Assembly: GCA_900552935.1 (NCBI GenBank)
Contig: USBN01000012.1
Coordinates: 1-32,560, forward strand
DNA: 32,560 bases
Reading direction: 5' to 3'
Source: an uncultured Coriobacteriaceae bacterium
Lineage (GTDB): Bacteria; Actinomycetota; Coriobacteriia; Coriobacteriales; Atopobiaceae
In this document: piece after piece, positions 22,798 to 32,539 of the stretch
How positions within the stretch are numbered: position 1 is the stretch's first letter
Layout of the letters: every line of letters begins with the position of its first letter
Position numbers and translations under genes: made by a program
The notes under the pieces: generated by a model
The model's input: the letters and a program-made list of their open reading frames with translations, nothing else
Databases searched by the model: none
What the model was told of the DNA's origin: nothing

Positions 22798-25191
22798 CTA
22801 CCTCCTACCGTGAATCGAGCTCGCGCCCTCACCGGGCATGATGCGCCTCGCGTCATAGACAGAGGGCACGCGGCCAATCGTGGCAAGCAGCGTGTCGAGC
22901 AGGTTCGCGTCGCTGATGGCGATGAGGAAACGCAGCTTCGCCACACCGTGCGAGTTGGTGTTCGTCGCGGCGGAGAGGATGTTGCCACCCGCGTCTCCCA
23001 CGGCGATCGTAACGTCTTTGAGTAAGCCCATGCGGTCCGTCGCCTCGACCACGATCTCGACCTGGAACTGCGTGGCGCCGGAGGTATCCCACTCGACGTC
23101 GATCATACGCTCCGGGTGAGCCATGAGACCCTTCACGTTGGGACAGTTCGCACGGTGGACGGACACGCCGCGGCCACGCGTGATGAAGCCCACGATCTCG
23201 TCGCCTGCGACGGGGTTGCAGCAGTGCGCGAGGTGGACGAGGAGGTCCGCGTCACCCTTGGCAACGACGCCGCAGCTCGTGCGCTTGCGTCCATCGCCAG
23301 GCTTGCGACCGCGCGTGGCGCGCGTCTGCTTGTTACCGACCATCGGCACATCCGCCTCGAAGAACTGCTGGCGAGCGGCATTGGCCTCGGCATTCGCCTT
23401 CTGCTGGGCGGCGAGCACCTCCTCGGGCGAGCCCTCCTCAAGGATGGCCTCGACCTTGTTGGCAACGGACTTGGCAGTGAGCTTGCCGTTCGCGATGGCG
23501 GCGAACATGTCGTCCGTAGTCTTGAACGACTGTGCCTCGGCGGCGCGGTTGAGTGCCTTGACGCTCCTCGGCGTGGAGATGCCGTAGCCACGTTTGCGCA
23601 GCTCTCGGGCGAGTTCGCCGCGACCGGACTCCGCGTCATCAGACTTGGTCGAGGCGGCGAAGTACTTGCGGATCTTGGCGCGCGCGGAGGGCGTGGCCAC
23701 GATGTTCATCCAGTCGCGGCTGGGCTTGGAGTTCTTGTTGGTGAGAATCTCGATGCGGTCGCCCGTGGCAAGCGGCGTGGTGAGCGAGACCACGCTGCCG
23801 TTCACCTTGGCGCCCACGCAGTGGTTGCCCACCTCGGTGTGAACCTGATAGGCGAAGTCAAGCGGCGTTGAGCCCGCACGCAGGCTCATGACTTCGCCCT
23901 TCGGCGTGAAGACGAAGATCTCGTCGCCAAAGAGGTCGACGCGCAGGTCCTCGAGGAACTCGTGCGGGTCAACCATGTCGTCCTCGACCGTCCAGTCGAG
24001 ACTGCGGCGAATCCAGGAGATCTGCTTGTCGACGCTCTTGTCGTCCTGGCTCATGTTGCCCTGCGAGTTGCCGGCGCGCTTGTAGAGCCAGTGGGCGGCG
24101 ATACCGTATTCGGCCTGCTCGTGCATCTCGCGCGTGCGAATCTGAATCTCGATGGGGCGCGCGTCCGGGCCAACCACCGTCGTGTGGAGCGACTGGTAGC
24201 CATTGGGCTTGGGCGTGGCGATGTAGTCCTTGAAGCGGCCCGGCAGCGGGTGCCAGAGCGAGTGGACGGCACCAAGCGCGCTGTAGCAGTCACCCACGGT
24301 GTTGAGGATGACGCGCAGGGCGATGAGGTCGTAGATGTCCGAGAACTCCTTACCCTTGCGCTTCATCTTGAGGTAGATGCTCCACAGGTGCTTCGGGCGT
24401 CCCGTGATTTGGATGCCATCGAGGCCGACGCGGCGGAGCTCGTCGGTGAGGGTCTTGATGGCCTCCTCGGTGTCACGCTCGCGCTGGTCGCGGGAGTCCT
24501 GCACCATGCGGGCGATGCGCTGGTATTCCTCGGGCTCGAGGTAGAAGAAGGCGAGATCCTCGAGCTCCCACTTGATGGAGGAGATGCCGAGACGGTCCGC
24601 GAGCGGAGCGTAGACATCCATCGTCTCGTGGGCCTTGAAGACGCGGCGATCGGGCGGAAGGGCGGCTAGCGTGCGCATGTTGTGCAGACGGTCAGCAAGC
24701 TTGATGATCACGACGCGAATGTCGCGGCTCATCGCGAGGAACATCTTGCGCAGGTTCAGCGCCTGTTTGGCGTCCATCGAGTCGACTTCGATGGACGTGA
24801 GCTTCGTGACACCGTCGACGAGCTCGGCCACCGTCTCGCCAAAAAGCCCGGAGAGGTCCGAGAGCGTGGCGGGCGTGTCCTCGACCGTATCGTGGAGCAG
24901 GGCCGCGCAGATGACGTCCTCGTCCATGTGAAGGTCATGCGCGAGGATGAGGGCCACTTCGACGGGATGGTTGATGTAGGGCTCGCCGCTCCTGCGCCTC
25001 TGGTCGCGGTGGAACTCGGCGGCGAAGCGATAGGCCTCGTCGACCTTGGCCATCTCCTCCGGAGTGAGGTAGCGCGAGCAGGTCTTGCGCAGCAGTGGGT
25101 AATCGTCCGCGCCGACCTCCGGCGCCCCCTCGGGCGGAGCGGTAACGTGTCGCTCGACATCCGTCGCGGCTTCGTGCTTGGTGTCAGCCAT
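22798..25191 (-). CDS. rel: Bifunctional (p)ppGpp synthetase/hydrolase, RelA/SpoT family
   Basis: It makes and degrades the alarmone (p)ppGpp. The 797-residue product has the HD hydrolase domain with intact metal ligands (H61 in AEFHRDQ, H100-D101 in ALLHDTVEDT, and KLADRLHNMRTL), so hydrolysis is probably active. The synthetase domain has RFKDYIATPKPNGYQSLHT. TGS follows (IFVFTPKGEVMSLRAGSTPLDFAY), then a conserved-cysteine region (HCCNP) and a C-terminal ACT domain. I chose the ATG at 25191, eight bases past GGAG. A GTG at 25200 overlaps the recJ stop. It lies directly behind the recJ-helicase gene and before the hydrolase. Confidence 0.96.
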   Translation of the reverse strand: MADTKHEAATDVERHVTAPPEGAPEVGADDYPLLRKTCSRYLTPEEMAKVDEAYRFAAEFHRDQRRRSGEPYINHPVEVALILAHDLHMDEDVICAALLHDTVEDTPATLSDLSGLFGETVAELVDGVTKLTSIEVDSMDAKQALNLRKMFLAMSRDIRVVIIKLADRLHNMRTLAALPPDRRVFKAHETMDVYAPLADRLGISSIKWELEDLAFFYLEPEEYQRIARMVQDSRDQRERDTEEAIKTLTDELRRVGLDGIQITGRPKHLWSIYLKMKRKGKEFSDIYDLIALRVILNTVGDCYSALGAVHSLWHPLPGRFKDYIATPKPNGYQSLHTTVVGPDARPIEIQIRTREMHEQAEYGIAAHWLYKRAGNSQGNMSQDDKSVDKQISWIRRSLDWTVEDDMVDPHEFLEDLRVDLFGDEIFVFTPKGEVMSLRAGSTPLDFAYQVHTEVGNHCVGAKVNGSVVSLTTPLATGDRIEILTNKNSKPSRDWMNIVATPSARAKIRKYFAASTKSDDAESGRGELARELRKRGYGISTPRSVKALNRAAEAQSFKTTDDMFAAIANGKLTAKSVANKVEAILEEGSPEEVLAAQQKANAEANAARQQFFEADVPMVGNKQTRATRGRKPGDGRKRTSCGVVAKGDADLLVHLAHCCNPVAGDEIVGFITRGRGVSVHRANCPNVKGLMAHPERMIDVEWDTSGATQFQVEIVVEATDRMGLLKDVTIAVGDAGGNILSAATNTNSHGVAKLRFLIAISDANLLDTLLATIGRVPSVYDARRIMPGEGASSIHGRR

Positions 25192-25196
25192 GGGGC

Positions 25197-28100
25197 TCAC
25201 TCCCCTCCCTCGCGCGCCATCGTCCCAAAACCGGGAACGATGGGCCTGTTGATGCGCCCGATCAGCTCCTCGGGCGTCGCTGAGAGCACCCAGTCGCGGA
25301 ACTCACGAAACTCGGCGCCGGACCTCATGCCCTCAAGGTAGCGAATTGACTGGTCAAGTTCCATACGCTCGGGCGATTCCGCCATGCGAATCCGACGCTG
25401 CGTGCCATATCCCTCGACCGTCAGAAAGCCCAGGTCGCGGAAGATCGCGATCCCCGCGGAGACCGACCGCTCCTCAAGGCCGCACCCTGGGGTTACCTGG
25501 AGGCACGCATCGAGTAGCTCGGCGTTCGTATGCGCGATGCTGTTCTCGCCCGCAACGGCGGCACGCGCGGAGAGCGAGCGGAGCGCGCGCCACAGGCAGA
25601 CGAGCTCGTCTCGGCCGGGTGCGTAGGAGGACAGGATGCGCTCGTTCACGCGGGCGTCGCGGGCGCCAAACATCAGGTGAATGGTCGCGGGCTTGCCGTC
25701 ACGGCCGGCACGGCCGCTCATCTGGTTGAACTCCACCGCGCCGAAGGGCATGTGGTAGAGCATGACGTGACGGATGTCGGGCAGATTCACGCCCTCGCCA
25801 AAGGCGCTCGTCGAGATGACGCAGGTGAGCTCTCCGGCGCGGAAGGCGTTCTCTACGCGGTTGCGCTCGGCACGGGTAAGGCCCGCGTTGTAGAAGGCGA
25901 TGTGGGGCGCAAGCTCGGGATTCGTCTTGCGAAGCGCGCGAGCAAGCACGACGGACTGCTCACGGGAGTTCACGTAGGCGACGCACTTCTCCCCCGTGCT
26001 GGCGATTGCGGTGAGCGCCGCATCGCGGTCACGGAGCTCGCGCGAGTCATCGAGGACGAGGTTCTCGCGGCAGGTGTCGTCAACGTATACGCTCTCGATC
26101 GAAGCCAGGCGGCAGATCTCGCGGGCGACGGGCTCGGCGGCGGTGGCGGTCACGGCAAGGACCGTCGGGTTGCCCAGCTCGTCGAGCACGTGGGGAAGTT
26201 CCTGGTAGGCGCCGCGATTGCCACCCTTCGAGGTGCCGGCGTGATGCGCCTCGTCGATGACGACGAAGCCCACGCGCGAGCAACGGGCGAACTCGCGGGA
26301 ATGGATGGCGAGGAACTCCGGCGTGGTGAGGATGACGTCGACCTCCCCCGCGGCAAGGCCGGAGAAGACCTCGGCGCGGACGTCCGGCGTGGACTCGCCC
26401 GTGAGGACGCGGGCGGAAAGGCCGAGCTCGGCGAGCTCCCCGGCGATATGGAAGCTCTGGTCTGCCACGAGGGCACGCAGCGGGTACACGAAGATGCTCG
26501 CCTGCTTGCGCGCGAGGGCGATGCGCGCGGCGTGCACGTGGAAGATGAGGGACTTGCCACGGCCCGTCGCCATGACGCAAAGGGTGCTCTTGCCCGCGGC
26601 AAGCGAGTCGAGGGCGAGCTTCTGCGCGGGAAGCAGGTCATGGTCGCCGATGAAGCGATGGACGAGCGAGGCCGTGAGGTCATCGCCCGCGAGCGCAGAA
26701 GGGGCATCGCCACCCGTAGGTGCTGCCGCGAGCAGGCCCTCGCGAGAGTCTGACGCCAGGATCTGGGGGACGCGGGAGAATATCTCGTTGACGATCGCGG
26801 GCGCGGGAGCGGCGTCCGCCGTGCGATAGATGATGTCGCGCACCATGAGCTTGGGCTTCGTGCGGCCCTGCCAGGTCTCCGCCACGGCCTCGAAGACGAG
26901 GTCGACGGCCCCCTCGTAGTCGCACGCGCTCTCGACGTCCGGCGTACGGAACATGATCGCCGGCACGGTGCTTACGCCGTCTGTGGCAAGGAAGCGCAGG
27001 TGCTCGCCGGAGCGGCCCACACGGCTACGCGCGCGCATGACCACGCCCGTCGCAGCAAGCAGGGGCACCTTGTTTCCCTGGCCAAACGGCTTCAAGACGG
27101 AGAGGGAGTCGATCGTGGGCACGTCCAGCTCATCGAGGCCGACGATGGCCGTGACCTCGTCCGTATCGACGAACTGCTCCTCCGGCAGCTCCGCCATGAC
27201 AGCCTCGAGGCGCTCGCGGAAGGCGTCGAGGTTCTCGGCGTCGATGGTGACGCCCACGGCGCCGGCGTGGCCACCAAAGCGCACGCAGAGATCCGCGCAC
27301 TTCTCGACCGCCTCGAAGAGGTTCACGGAGCCGACCGAGCGACCGGAGCCGTGCGCCACGCCGTCCGAGATGGAGAACAGAATCGCGGGCACGTGATAGC
27401 GGTTCACGACGCGCGAGGCGACGATACCCTTCACGCCCTCGTGCCAACCCTCGCCACCCACGACGATGGCGCGGCCGCCGTCATAGGTCTCCTCCACCAT
27501 CGCCATGGCGGCGTCGGCGAGCTCGCACTCTATGTCGCGACGGTTCTGGTTGATAGTCTCGAGCTCGGCGGCGAGACGGGCCGCCTCGTCAGGATCGTTG
27601 GAGATGAGCAGGTCAAACGCCACGTCGACGTCACCCATGCGACCCGCGGCGTTAAGGCGCGGGACGAGGGAGAAGGGCAGGCCGCTCGCCTCGATCTGGG
27701 TGAGGTCGCAGCCAGCGGCCGCGGCGAGGGCAACCAGGCCGACGCGCTTGGTGTGACGCATGAGCGCGATGCCCTCCGTGACGAGGGCGCGGTTCTCGCG
27801 CGTGAGGGTCATCATGTCAGAGATGGTGCCGAGCGTCGCCACGTCCGTGTACTCGCGCCAGAGGTCCGGCCTGCCAAAGCGGCGGCCCAGCTCGTGAACG
27901 AGCTTGAGGGCGACGCCGGCACCGGCAAGGTCGCAGCTGGGGCAGCTATGGTCGAGCTTGGGATCGCAGACGGGAACGCCCTGGGGCACGAGATCAGCGG
28001 GCTCGTGGTGATCCGTCACGACGACGTCAATCCCCTCGGAGCGCACCATCTCGACTTCGACCGCGGCGGCAACGCCGTTGTCGACCGTGATGATGAGATC

Positions 28101-28526
28101 GGGGTTGCAGCCCTCGACCACGCGCTGGAGCGCCTCGGAGGAAAGGCCGTAGCCCTCGCCGAAGCGCCTGGGAATGTAGGGGTGTACCTCGGCACCAAGA
28201 TCACGAAGCGCGAGCGTAAGAAGGCAGGTCGAGCTCATGCCGTCCACGTCGAAGTCGCCAAAGACGGCAATGGTCTCACCGTTGCGCACGGCTCGCTCGA
28301 CGCGGTCGGCCGCGGCGGGCAGGCCGGGAAGCTCGAGCGGGTCATGCCAGTCCCTGTCAAGCGACGGAGTGAGGAACTCTTGGGCGCTCTTGGCGTCGCG
28401 GATGCCGCGCGCCACCATGACGCGCGCCACGAGCGGTGATACGCCGCAGGCGATGCGAATCTCGTGCTCGGCGGCAACGTCGCCGGGCAGCAGATGCCAA
28501 CGCCCGCTCTCTCGCAGGCCACTCAT
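25197..28526 (-). CDS. recJ: RecJ exonuclease fused to a RecQ-like helicase
   Basis: The 1109-residue protein joins two enzymes. Residues 1-570 are RecJ, a 5'-3' single-strand DNA exonuclease: DHH motifs DFDVDG (91-96), VDNG (148-151) and TDHHEP (171-176), then DHHA1 with RFGGHAGAVG (416-425) and an OB-like domain. Residues 615-1050 are a superfamily 2 helicase: Walker A ATGRGKS (653-659), DEAHH (758-762), VTATA (792-796), and motif VI QMSGRAGRDG (935-944). The helicase lacks a cysteine zinc module but has a C-terminal helical region. The fusion likely unwinds duplex and degrades one strand in repair. It starts 2 nt after the SecD-like stop with a weak ribosome site, implying coupling. Confidence 0.93.
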   Translation of the reverse strand: MSGLRESGRWHLLPGDVAAEHEIRIACGVSPLVARVMVARGIRDAKSAQEFLTPSLDRDWHDPLELPGLPAAADRVERAVRNGETIAVFGDFDVDGMSSTCLLTLALRDLGAEVHPYIPRRFGEGYGLSSEALQRVVEGCNPDLIITVDNGVAAAVEVEMVRSEGIDVVVTDHHEPADLVPQGVPVCDPKLDHSCPSCDLAGAGVALKLVHELGRRFGRPDLWREYTDVATLGTISDMMTLTRENRALVTEGIALMRHTKRVGLVALAAAAGCDLTQIEASGLPFSLVPRLNAAGRMGDVDVAFDLLISNDPDEAARLAAELETINQNRRDIECELADAAMAMVEETYDGGRAIVVGGEGWHEGVKGIVASRVVNRYHVPAILFSISDGVAHGSGRSVGSVNLFEAVEKCADLCVRFGGHAGAVGVTIDAENLDAFRERLEAVMAELPEEQFVDTDEVTAIVGLDELDVPTIDSLSVLKPFGQGNKVPLLAATGVVMRARSRVGRSGEHLRFLATDGVSTVPAIMFRTPDVESACDYEGAVDLVFEAVAETWQGRTKPKLMVRDIIYRTADAAPAPAIVNEIFSRVPQILASDSREGLLAAAPTGGDAPSALAGDDLTASLVHRFIGDHDLLPAQKLALDSLAAGKSTLCVMATGRGKSLIFHVHAARIALARKQASIFVYPLRALVADQSFHIAGELAELGLSARVLTGESTPDVRAEVFSGLAAGEVDVILTTPEFLAIHSREFARCSRVGFVVIDEAHHAGTSKGGNRGAYQELPHVLDELGNPTVLAVTATAAEPVAREICRLASIESVYVDDTCRENLVLDDSRELRDRDAALTAIASTGEKCVAYVNSREQSVVLARALRKTNPELAPHIAFYNAGLTRAERNRVENAFRAGELTCVISTSAFGEGVNLPDIRHVMLYHMPFGAVEFNQMSGRAGRDGKPATIHLMFGARDARVNERILSSYAPGRDELVCLWRALRSLSARAAVAGENSIAHTNAELLDACLQVTPGCGLEERSVSAGIAIFRDLGFLTVEGYGTQRRIRMAESPERMELDQSIRYLEGMRSGAEFREFRDWVLSATPEELIGRINRPIVPGFGTMAREGGE

Positions 28527-28528
28527 CT

Positions 28529-30109
28529 CTACTCGCCGTCCGTGACGCCAGCGGCGCCGTCCTGTGCAGCCGCGAACTCGTCATCGGCGGTCTCGAACAC
28601 GTCCGCGGCCGTGCGGATGCAAAGGGCGGCGGGCGCGAAGAGGCCGAGCGCGACGAGCAGGGACGCCACGCCGGCGGCAAGGGTCACCGCAAGCTCGCGG
28701 GCAAAGCCGTGTGAGAAGAAGACAGTCGCGACGGAAAACGCGAGCACGACAACAGCCGCCTTGACGAGAAGGGCGAGCTCAGGGCCCGTCGCCTGCTGCT
28801 GGCTCTTCCGCACCGAGGAGCCCTCGTTGCGAGCCGCGCGATAGCGGGCGGCCATGCGCACGCCGCAGATGATGGAGATGACCTCGGTGGTGGCCAGGCC
28901 GAGAAGCTCGGCACGGCCGAGGATGACGAGCTCGAAGCGATAGAGGATGGTCAGCACGCCAAGCGTGATGGCAACAACCACGAAGGAGAGCTTCGCCGCG
29001 AGGAAGCCCGCGCGGCCAAGCTTGGCGGAGGCGACGGCACCGGCAACAATCGCGAGCGCGAGCGCCGCCACGGCCGCGAGCTCGCGTGCGTGGCCACGAG
29101 CGCGAGCAGCGACGGAGACGGGCTCGGTCTGGGAGAGGGAGCAAGGCAGCTCGCCGCCCGAGAGCGCGGCGGCATACGCCGTGGCCTGGTCCTCGGTATA
29201 GCCGCCGGAAATGCTGATCTTGCTGCCCTCGATCTTGTTCTTCACGGAGGGCTCGGCGATGACCGCACCGTCGAGCAGCACGGCAATCTGGCCGGAGGAG
29301 GAGGCGAGGTCCTCGGTCGTGGAGGCGAGCGCGGAGGCGCCATCAGAGTCGAGCGAGACGGAAAGCGCGTAGTAGGTCATGCCGCGATAGCTCTGGGAAA
29401 CCACGGTGGCACCCTTCACCTCGTCAGAGGTCAGGAAGGGCTCGTAGGTGCCCTCGTCGAGGGTGACGCCCGAGGCGCCGGCCTGGAGCTGCTGGAGGGC
29501 GTCCGCGTCAGACACGGAGTCGAGGCGGGCGAACTCGAGGTGGCCCTTGCGCGTGAGGGCGGAGGCGACGGAGCTCGCGTCATAGCCCGCGGGCACGCGC
29601 AGCTCGAAGGTGTCGTCGCCGGTCTGGGTGACCTGGATGTCACGCTCGCTGAGGAGCGCGGCACGGTTCTTGAGGACGGCGAGGGCATCCGCCGCGGTGG
29701 TGCCGTCCTCGTAGTCGCTCGCCGTGAGGGTCACGACGGAGGCGCCGCCGAGGTCACAACCCAGCGGAATGCCCCACGCGGGCAGGAGCAGGCCCACGAG
29801 TGCGAGGATCACGAGCGCGAGGGTCGCAAGCATCACGCCCGAGTGGCGGCTGCGCTCCTGGGCGGTGCGACTCGCCGGGGTGTCCGCCTTGGCCACGGGC
29901 TCCTCGGGCTCGGCGGTCTTCTCGTCCTCGCCGGGCTCGGCGTCCGGCTCGGCGTCCTTCTCGGCCTCGCCGAGCTCGTCCTTCTCGGCATCACCCTCGG
30001 GCTCGGCAGCCCCCGCAGGCTCCTCCGCCTTCATGTCCTTCTCGGAATTGGAAATCTCGTCGCTCGATACCGCGGCATCGTCGCGAGCCTCGTCGGCGTC
30101 ACGCTTCAT
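28529..30109 (-). CDS. SecD-like membrane protein, divergent
   Basis: The 526-residue product has an acidic low-complexity N-terminus (30-75, rich in Glu/Pro/Ala/Asp), one hydrophobic segment (91-112), then a SecD-type start (GIPLGCDLGGASVVTLTA) and periplasmic P1 domain. ISISGGYTEDQATAYAAALSGGELP at 299-322 matches the SecD head domain. The C-terminal part has several hydrophobic stretches (345-395, 403-420, 448-500) but lacks the family's DxNV-type motifs, so proton-driven secretion is uncertain. Neighbours tgt and recJ fit a secD locus, yet yajC and secF are absent. ATG at 30109 follows AGGGGG. A -10 TACAAT lies at 30184-30179. Confidence 0.8.
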   Translation of the reverse strand: MKRDADEARDDAAVSSDEISNSEKDMKAEEPAGAAEPEGDAEKDELGEAEKDAEPDAEPGEDEKTAEPEEPVAKADTPASRTAQERSRHSGVMLATLALVILALVGLLLPAWGIPLGCDLGGASVVTLTASDYEDGTTAADALAVLKNRAALLSERDIQVTQTGDDTFELRVPAGYDASSVASALTRKGHLEFARLDSVSDADALQQLQAGASGVTLDEGTYEPFLTSDEVKGATVVSQSYRGMTYYALSVSLDSDGASALASTTEDLASSSGQIAVLLDGAVIAEPSVKNKIEGSKISISGGYTEDQATAYAAALSGGELPCSLSQTEPVSVAARARGHARELAAVAALALAIVAGAVASAKLGRAGFLAAKLSFVVVAITLGVLTILYRFELVILGRAELLGLATTEVISIICGVRMAARYRAARNEGSSVRKSQQQATGPELALLVKAAVVVLAFSVATVFFSHGFARELAVTLAAGVASLLVALGLFAPAALCIRTAADVFETADDEFAAAQDGAAGVTDGE

Positions 30110-30178
30110 GGGTCCCCCTTGTGTGGCCGAGCGGCAAATCGCGTCGCCAAACCCGGCCGTAGTCTGTTTAACCCCTCG

Positions 30179-30184
30179 ATTGTA
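30179..30184 (-). promoter_or_regulatory. -10 box of the SecD-like/recJ/rel transcript
   Basis: TACAAT on minus, about 65 nt upstream of the SecD-like start. A matching -35 is not clear. Confidence 0.4.
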
Positions 30185-30271
30185 CCTAATAGGAGGGCCG
30201 CACAGTTGCAGGAGGGTTACCTCTCGGCCTTCGGGGAAGGACGTGTGCCGGCGGCGTCGCCAGCCACGCAA

Positions 30272-30305
30272 AGGGGCGACGCGAAGTCACTTCCGCGTCG
30301 CCCCT
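30272..30305 (-). terminator. Terminator-like hairpin after tgt
   Basis: A perfect 12-bp stem AGGGGCGACGCG/CGCGTCGCCCCT with a 10-nt loop, 52 nt past the tgt stop. Only TTTGCG follows, so it may slow or partly stop transcription into the SecD-like gene. Confidence 0.6.
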
Positions 30306-30357
30306 CCACAGTCATCTACGACAGGTCTGGCCCCAGCAAGCCGCCAAGCGAAACGCC

Positions 30358-31503
30358 CTAGAAGTCGTTCGCGGCGGGCGAGTTCATCCAGTCGCGATAG
30401 AACTCGGCGTAGCGGCCCTCGGCGATGGCGACGCGCACGCGCTCCATGAGGGCGAGGAGATAGCGAATGTTGTGCTGCGAGAGCAGGATGCCGCCCAGCA
30501 TCTCCTTCTGGCGCACGAGGTGGTGGATGTAGGCGCGCGTGAAGCCGCCGCGGCACGCCGGGCAATCGCAGTGCTCGTCAAGTACCCCGTGGTCATGGGC
30601 GAAGCGCGCGTTCTTGAGGTTGAGGCGTCCCTCGCTGGAGAACGCCGTGCCCATGCGCGCGGTGCGCGTAGGCAGCACGCAGTCGAACATGTCGACGCCC
30701 GAGGCGACGGCACGTACGAGCGTGGTGGGGTTGCCCACGCCCATCAGGTAACGGGGCTTGTTCTTGGGCATGTACTCCGCCACGAGCGGCTCGAGCGTCT
30801 CGTACATCGTCTCGTGGTCCTCGCCCACGGAGTAGCCGCCGATGCCATAGCCCGGGAAGTCGCCGCACTCCTCGAGGTGAGCGAGGCTCCTCAGGCGCAG
30901 GTCCATGTGCATGCCGCCCTGGACGATGCCAAAGAGCGCCTGGTCAGGACGCGTATGAGCGTTCCAACAGCGCTCCCCCCACATGCTCGAGAGCTCGACG
31001 GCACGGGCAACGTAGTCCTTCGTGGCCGGATAGCCCGGGCACTGGTCGAGCTGCATGCAGATGTCGCTACCGAGCTTCTCGGCAATGGCCATGTTGTCCT
31101 CGGGCGTCCAGCTGACCCAGCGGCCGTCGTAGTCGACGGCGCGGAAGCGCACGCCGTTGTTCGTGAGCTTCATGAACTCGTTGTGGGAGAAGACCTGGAA
31201 TCCGCCGGAATCCGTGAGGATGGGGCCATCCCAGCGCATGAACTCGTGCACGCCGCCCATCTCCGCCACGAGGTCCGCGCCGGGGCGCATCGCGAGGTGG
31301 TAGGTGTTGTTGAGGATGATCTTCGCCCCGAGGTCGCGAATCTGGAAGGGCATGAGGCCCTTCACCGTGGCCTTGGTGCCCACCGGCATGAAGATGGGGG
31401 TGGGGATGTCGCCGTGGGCGGTGTGGAAGACGCCGCAGCGGGCGTGGGTGTTCGGATCGTTCGCGATGATGTCGAACTTAAAGAGGTTCTCAGGCAGGTC
31501 CAT
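30358..31503 (-). CDS. tgt: tRNA-guanine transglycosylase
   Basis: It exchanges guanine-34 of tRNAs for Asp, Asn, His and Tyr with preQ1 in queuosine synthesis. The 381-residue product has GTKATVKGL, NNTYHL, LTDSGGFQVFS with D98, GIVQGG, the nucleophile region DMFDCVLPTR (271-280) and a zinc site C312-x-C314-x2-C317 with H344. Length is typical. ATG at 31503 has AAGGA four bases upstream; the frame is open to 31653 but runs through the repeat-rich leader. No other queuosine gene is present. Confidence 0.96.
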   Translation of the reverse strand: MDLPENLFKFDIIANDPNTHARCGVFHTAHGDIPTPIFMPVGTKATVKGLMPFQIRDLGAKIILNNTYHLAMRPGADLVAEMGGVHEFMRWDGPILTDSGGFQVFSHNEFMKLTNNGVRFRAVDYDGRWVSWTPEDNMAIAEKLGSDICMQLDQCPGYPATKDYVARAVELSSMWGERCWNAHTRPDQALFGIVQGGMHMDLRLRSLAHLEECGDFPGYGIGGYSVGEDHETMYETLEPLVAEYMPKNKPRYLMGVGNPTTLVRAVASGVDMFDCVLPTRTARMGTAFSSEGRLNLKNARFAHDHGVLDEHCDCPACRGGFTRAYIHHLVRQKEMLGGILLSQHNIRYLLALMERVRVAIAEGRYAEFYRDWMNSPAANDF

Positions 31504-31529
31504 ACGTTCCTTCTCGTCTGGCGCGGGCA

Positions 31530-31599
31530 CGCGCGGCTGGGCGGGGCGGTGCTGTGCTTGCCGGCGCGCGGCTGGGCGGAGTGGCACCGGGCTTGCCGG
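31530..31599. repeat. 35-bp tandem repeat, 2 copies, upstream of tgt
   Basis: Two contiguous 35-bp units (31530-31564, 31565-31599) share CGCGCGGCTGGGCGG at the start and CTTGCCGG at the end. They lie in the intergenic region before tgt. Confidence 0.8.
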
Positions 31600-31760
31600 A
31601 GCGCGCTCGCTCGCGCCGTCCGGGCCGGACGGCATCGCCGCCGGAACCCGCACGCTCGCGTTGTCATCCTATGCAATAGGCGATTGTCTCACATTGCCGC
31701 GCACATCATGTCCCGCCCATGCGAGACAATGTGGAGGATGACGCGAGAGGGAGGTATTTC

Positions 31761-32539
31761 ATGGCTGACAAGAAGACGGGAATTCCGGGACGGGCCGCGG
31801 ATATGCCCGAGGAGGCCACGGCTGCCAAGCCAGAGCTGACGGCCGAGGCGGAGACGCCCGAGGAGGCCACGGCGGCCGATGCGGAGATGGCAGAGGAGGC
31901 CACGGCGACCGAGCAGGAGCCGCTCGAGGAGGCAGTTGAGCCCGCACCCGCGCTCGAGGTCGAGAGCGCGGACGAAGCCACGACGGCCGCGGGGCCCGAG
32001 GCATCGACTCCCGCCACGCTAGAGACCGCCACGCCCGAAACTCCGAAGCCCACCGCCGAGCTCGAGTCCACCGAGCCGGAGTCCGACGTCACGCCCGACT
32101 CCCCCGCTCCGCTCGACATAGCCCGCGACCTCGCCGCTTCCGGCGCGGCATCAGTCTCGGAGGGCTTTGCCGCCGTACGCGAGGTCTCCGCGGCCAAGCG
32201 CGCGCACGCCGCCGCCCGCGATGAGCTCGCCAAGGCCGAGGACGAGCAGCGCTCCCTCGAGGAGGAACTCGACCACCGCCATGAGGTCGAGCAGAACTAC
32301 CACACCATTTTGGAGGTCCAGAAAGCCGAGCTCGCGGAGGCCAACGCGAACCTCACGCGAGCCTCCACGGAGAAATCCGCCCTCGAGGCCCAGCACCTCG
32401 CGGCCAAGGATGCCCTCGCCTCGCTCAAGGCGGCCAACGAGCGCGACCTCACTCCCTATCGCGAGCTCGCCAGCTCCGCAAAGGGCTCCCTCGAAGACGC
32501 CGAGCGCGCCGCTCGCGAGGCGCGCCGCTCGGTCAAGAC
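31761..32539 (+). CDS. Coiled-coil protein with acidic repeats, 3' end missing
   Basis: I do not recognise this protein. The first 259 codons are present. Residues 15-115 are acidic and Pro/Thr/Ala-rich with the repeat EEATA at 17-21, 34-38 and 45-49. From about 138 a long charged helix begins (ELAKAEDEQRSLEEELDHRHEVEQ; AELAEANANL; ALEAQHLAAKDALASL), a probable coiled coil. ATG at 31761 has GGGAGG six bases upstream. It is divergent from tgt. The frame stays open into the adapter, but codons from 32540 are not genomic. An 8-bp inverted repeat ATTGTCTC/GAGACAAT lies upstream (31683-31690 and about 31722-31729). Confidence 0.75.
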
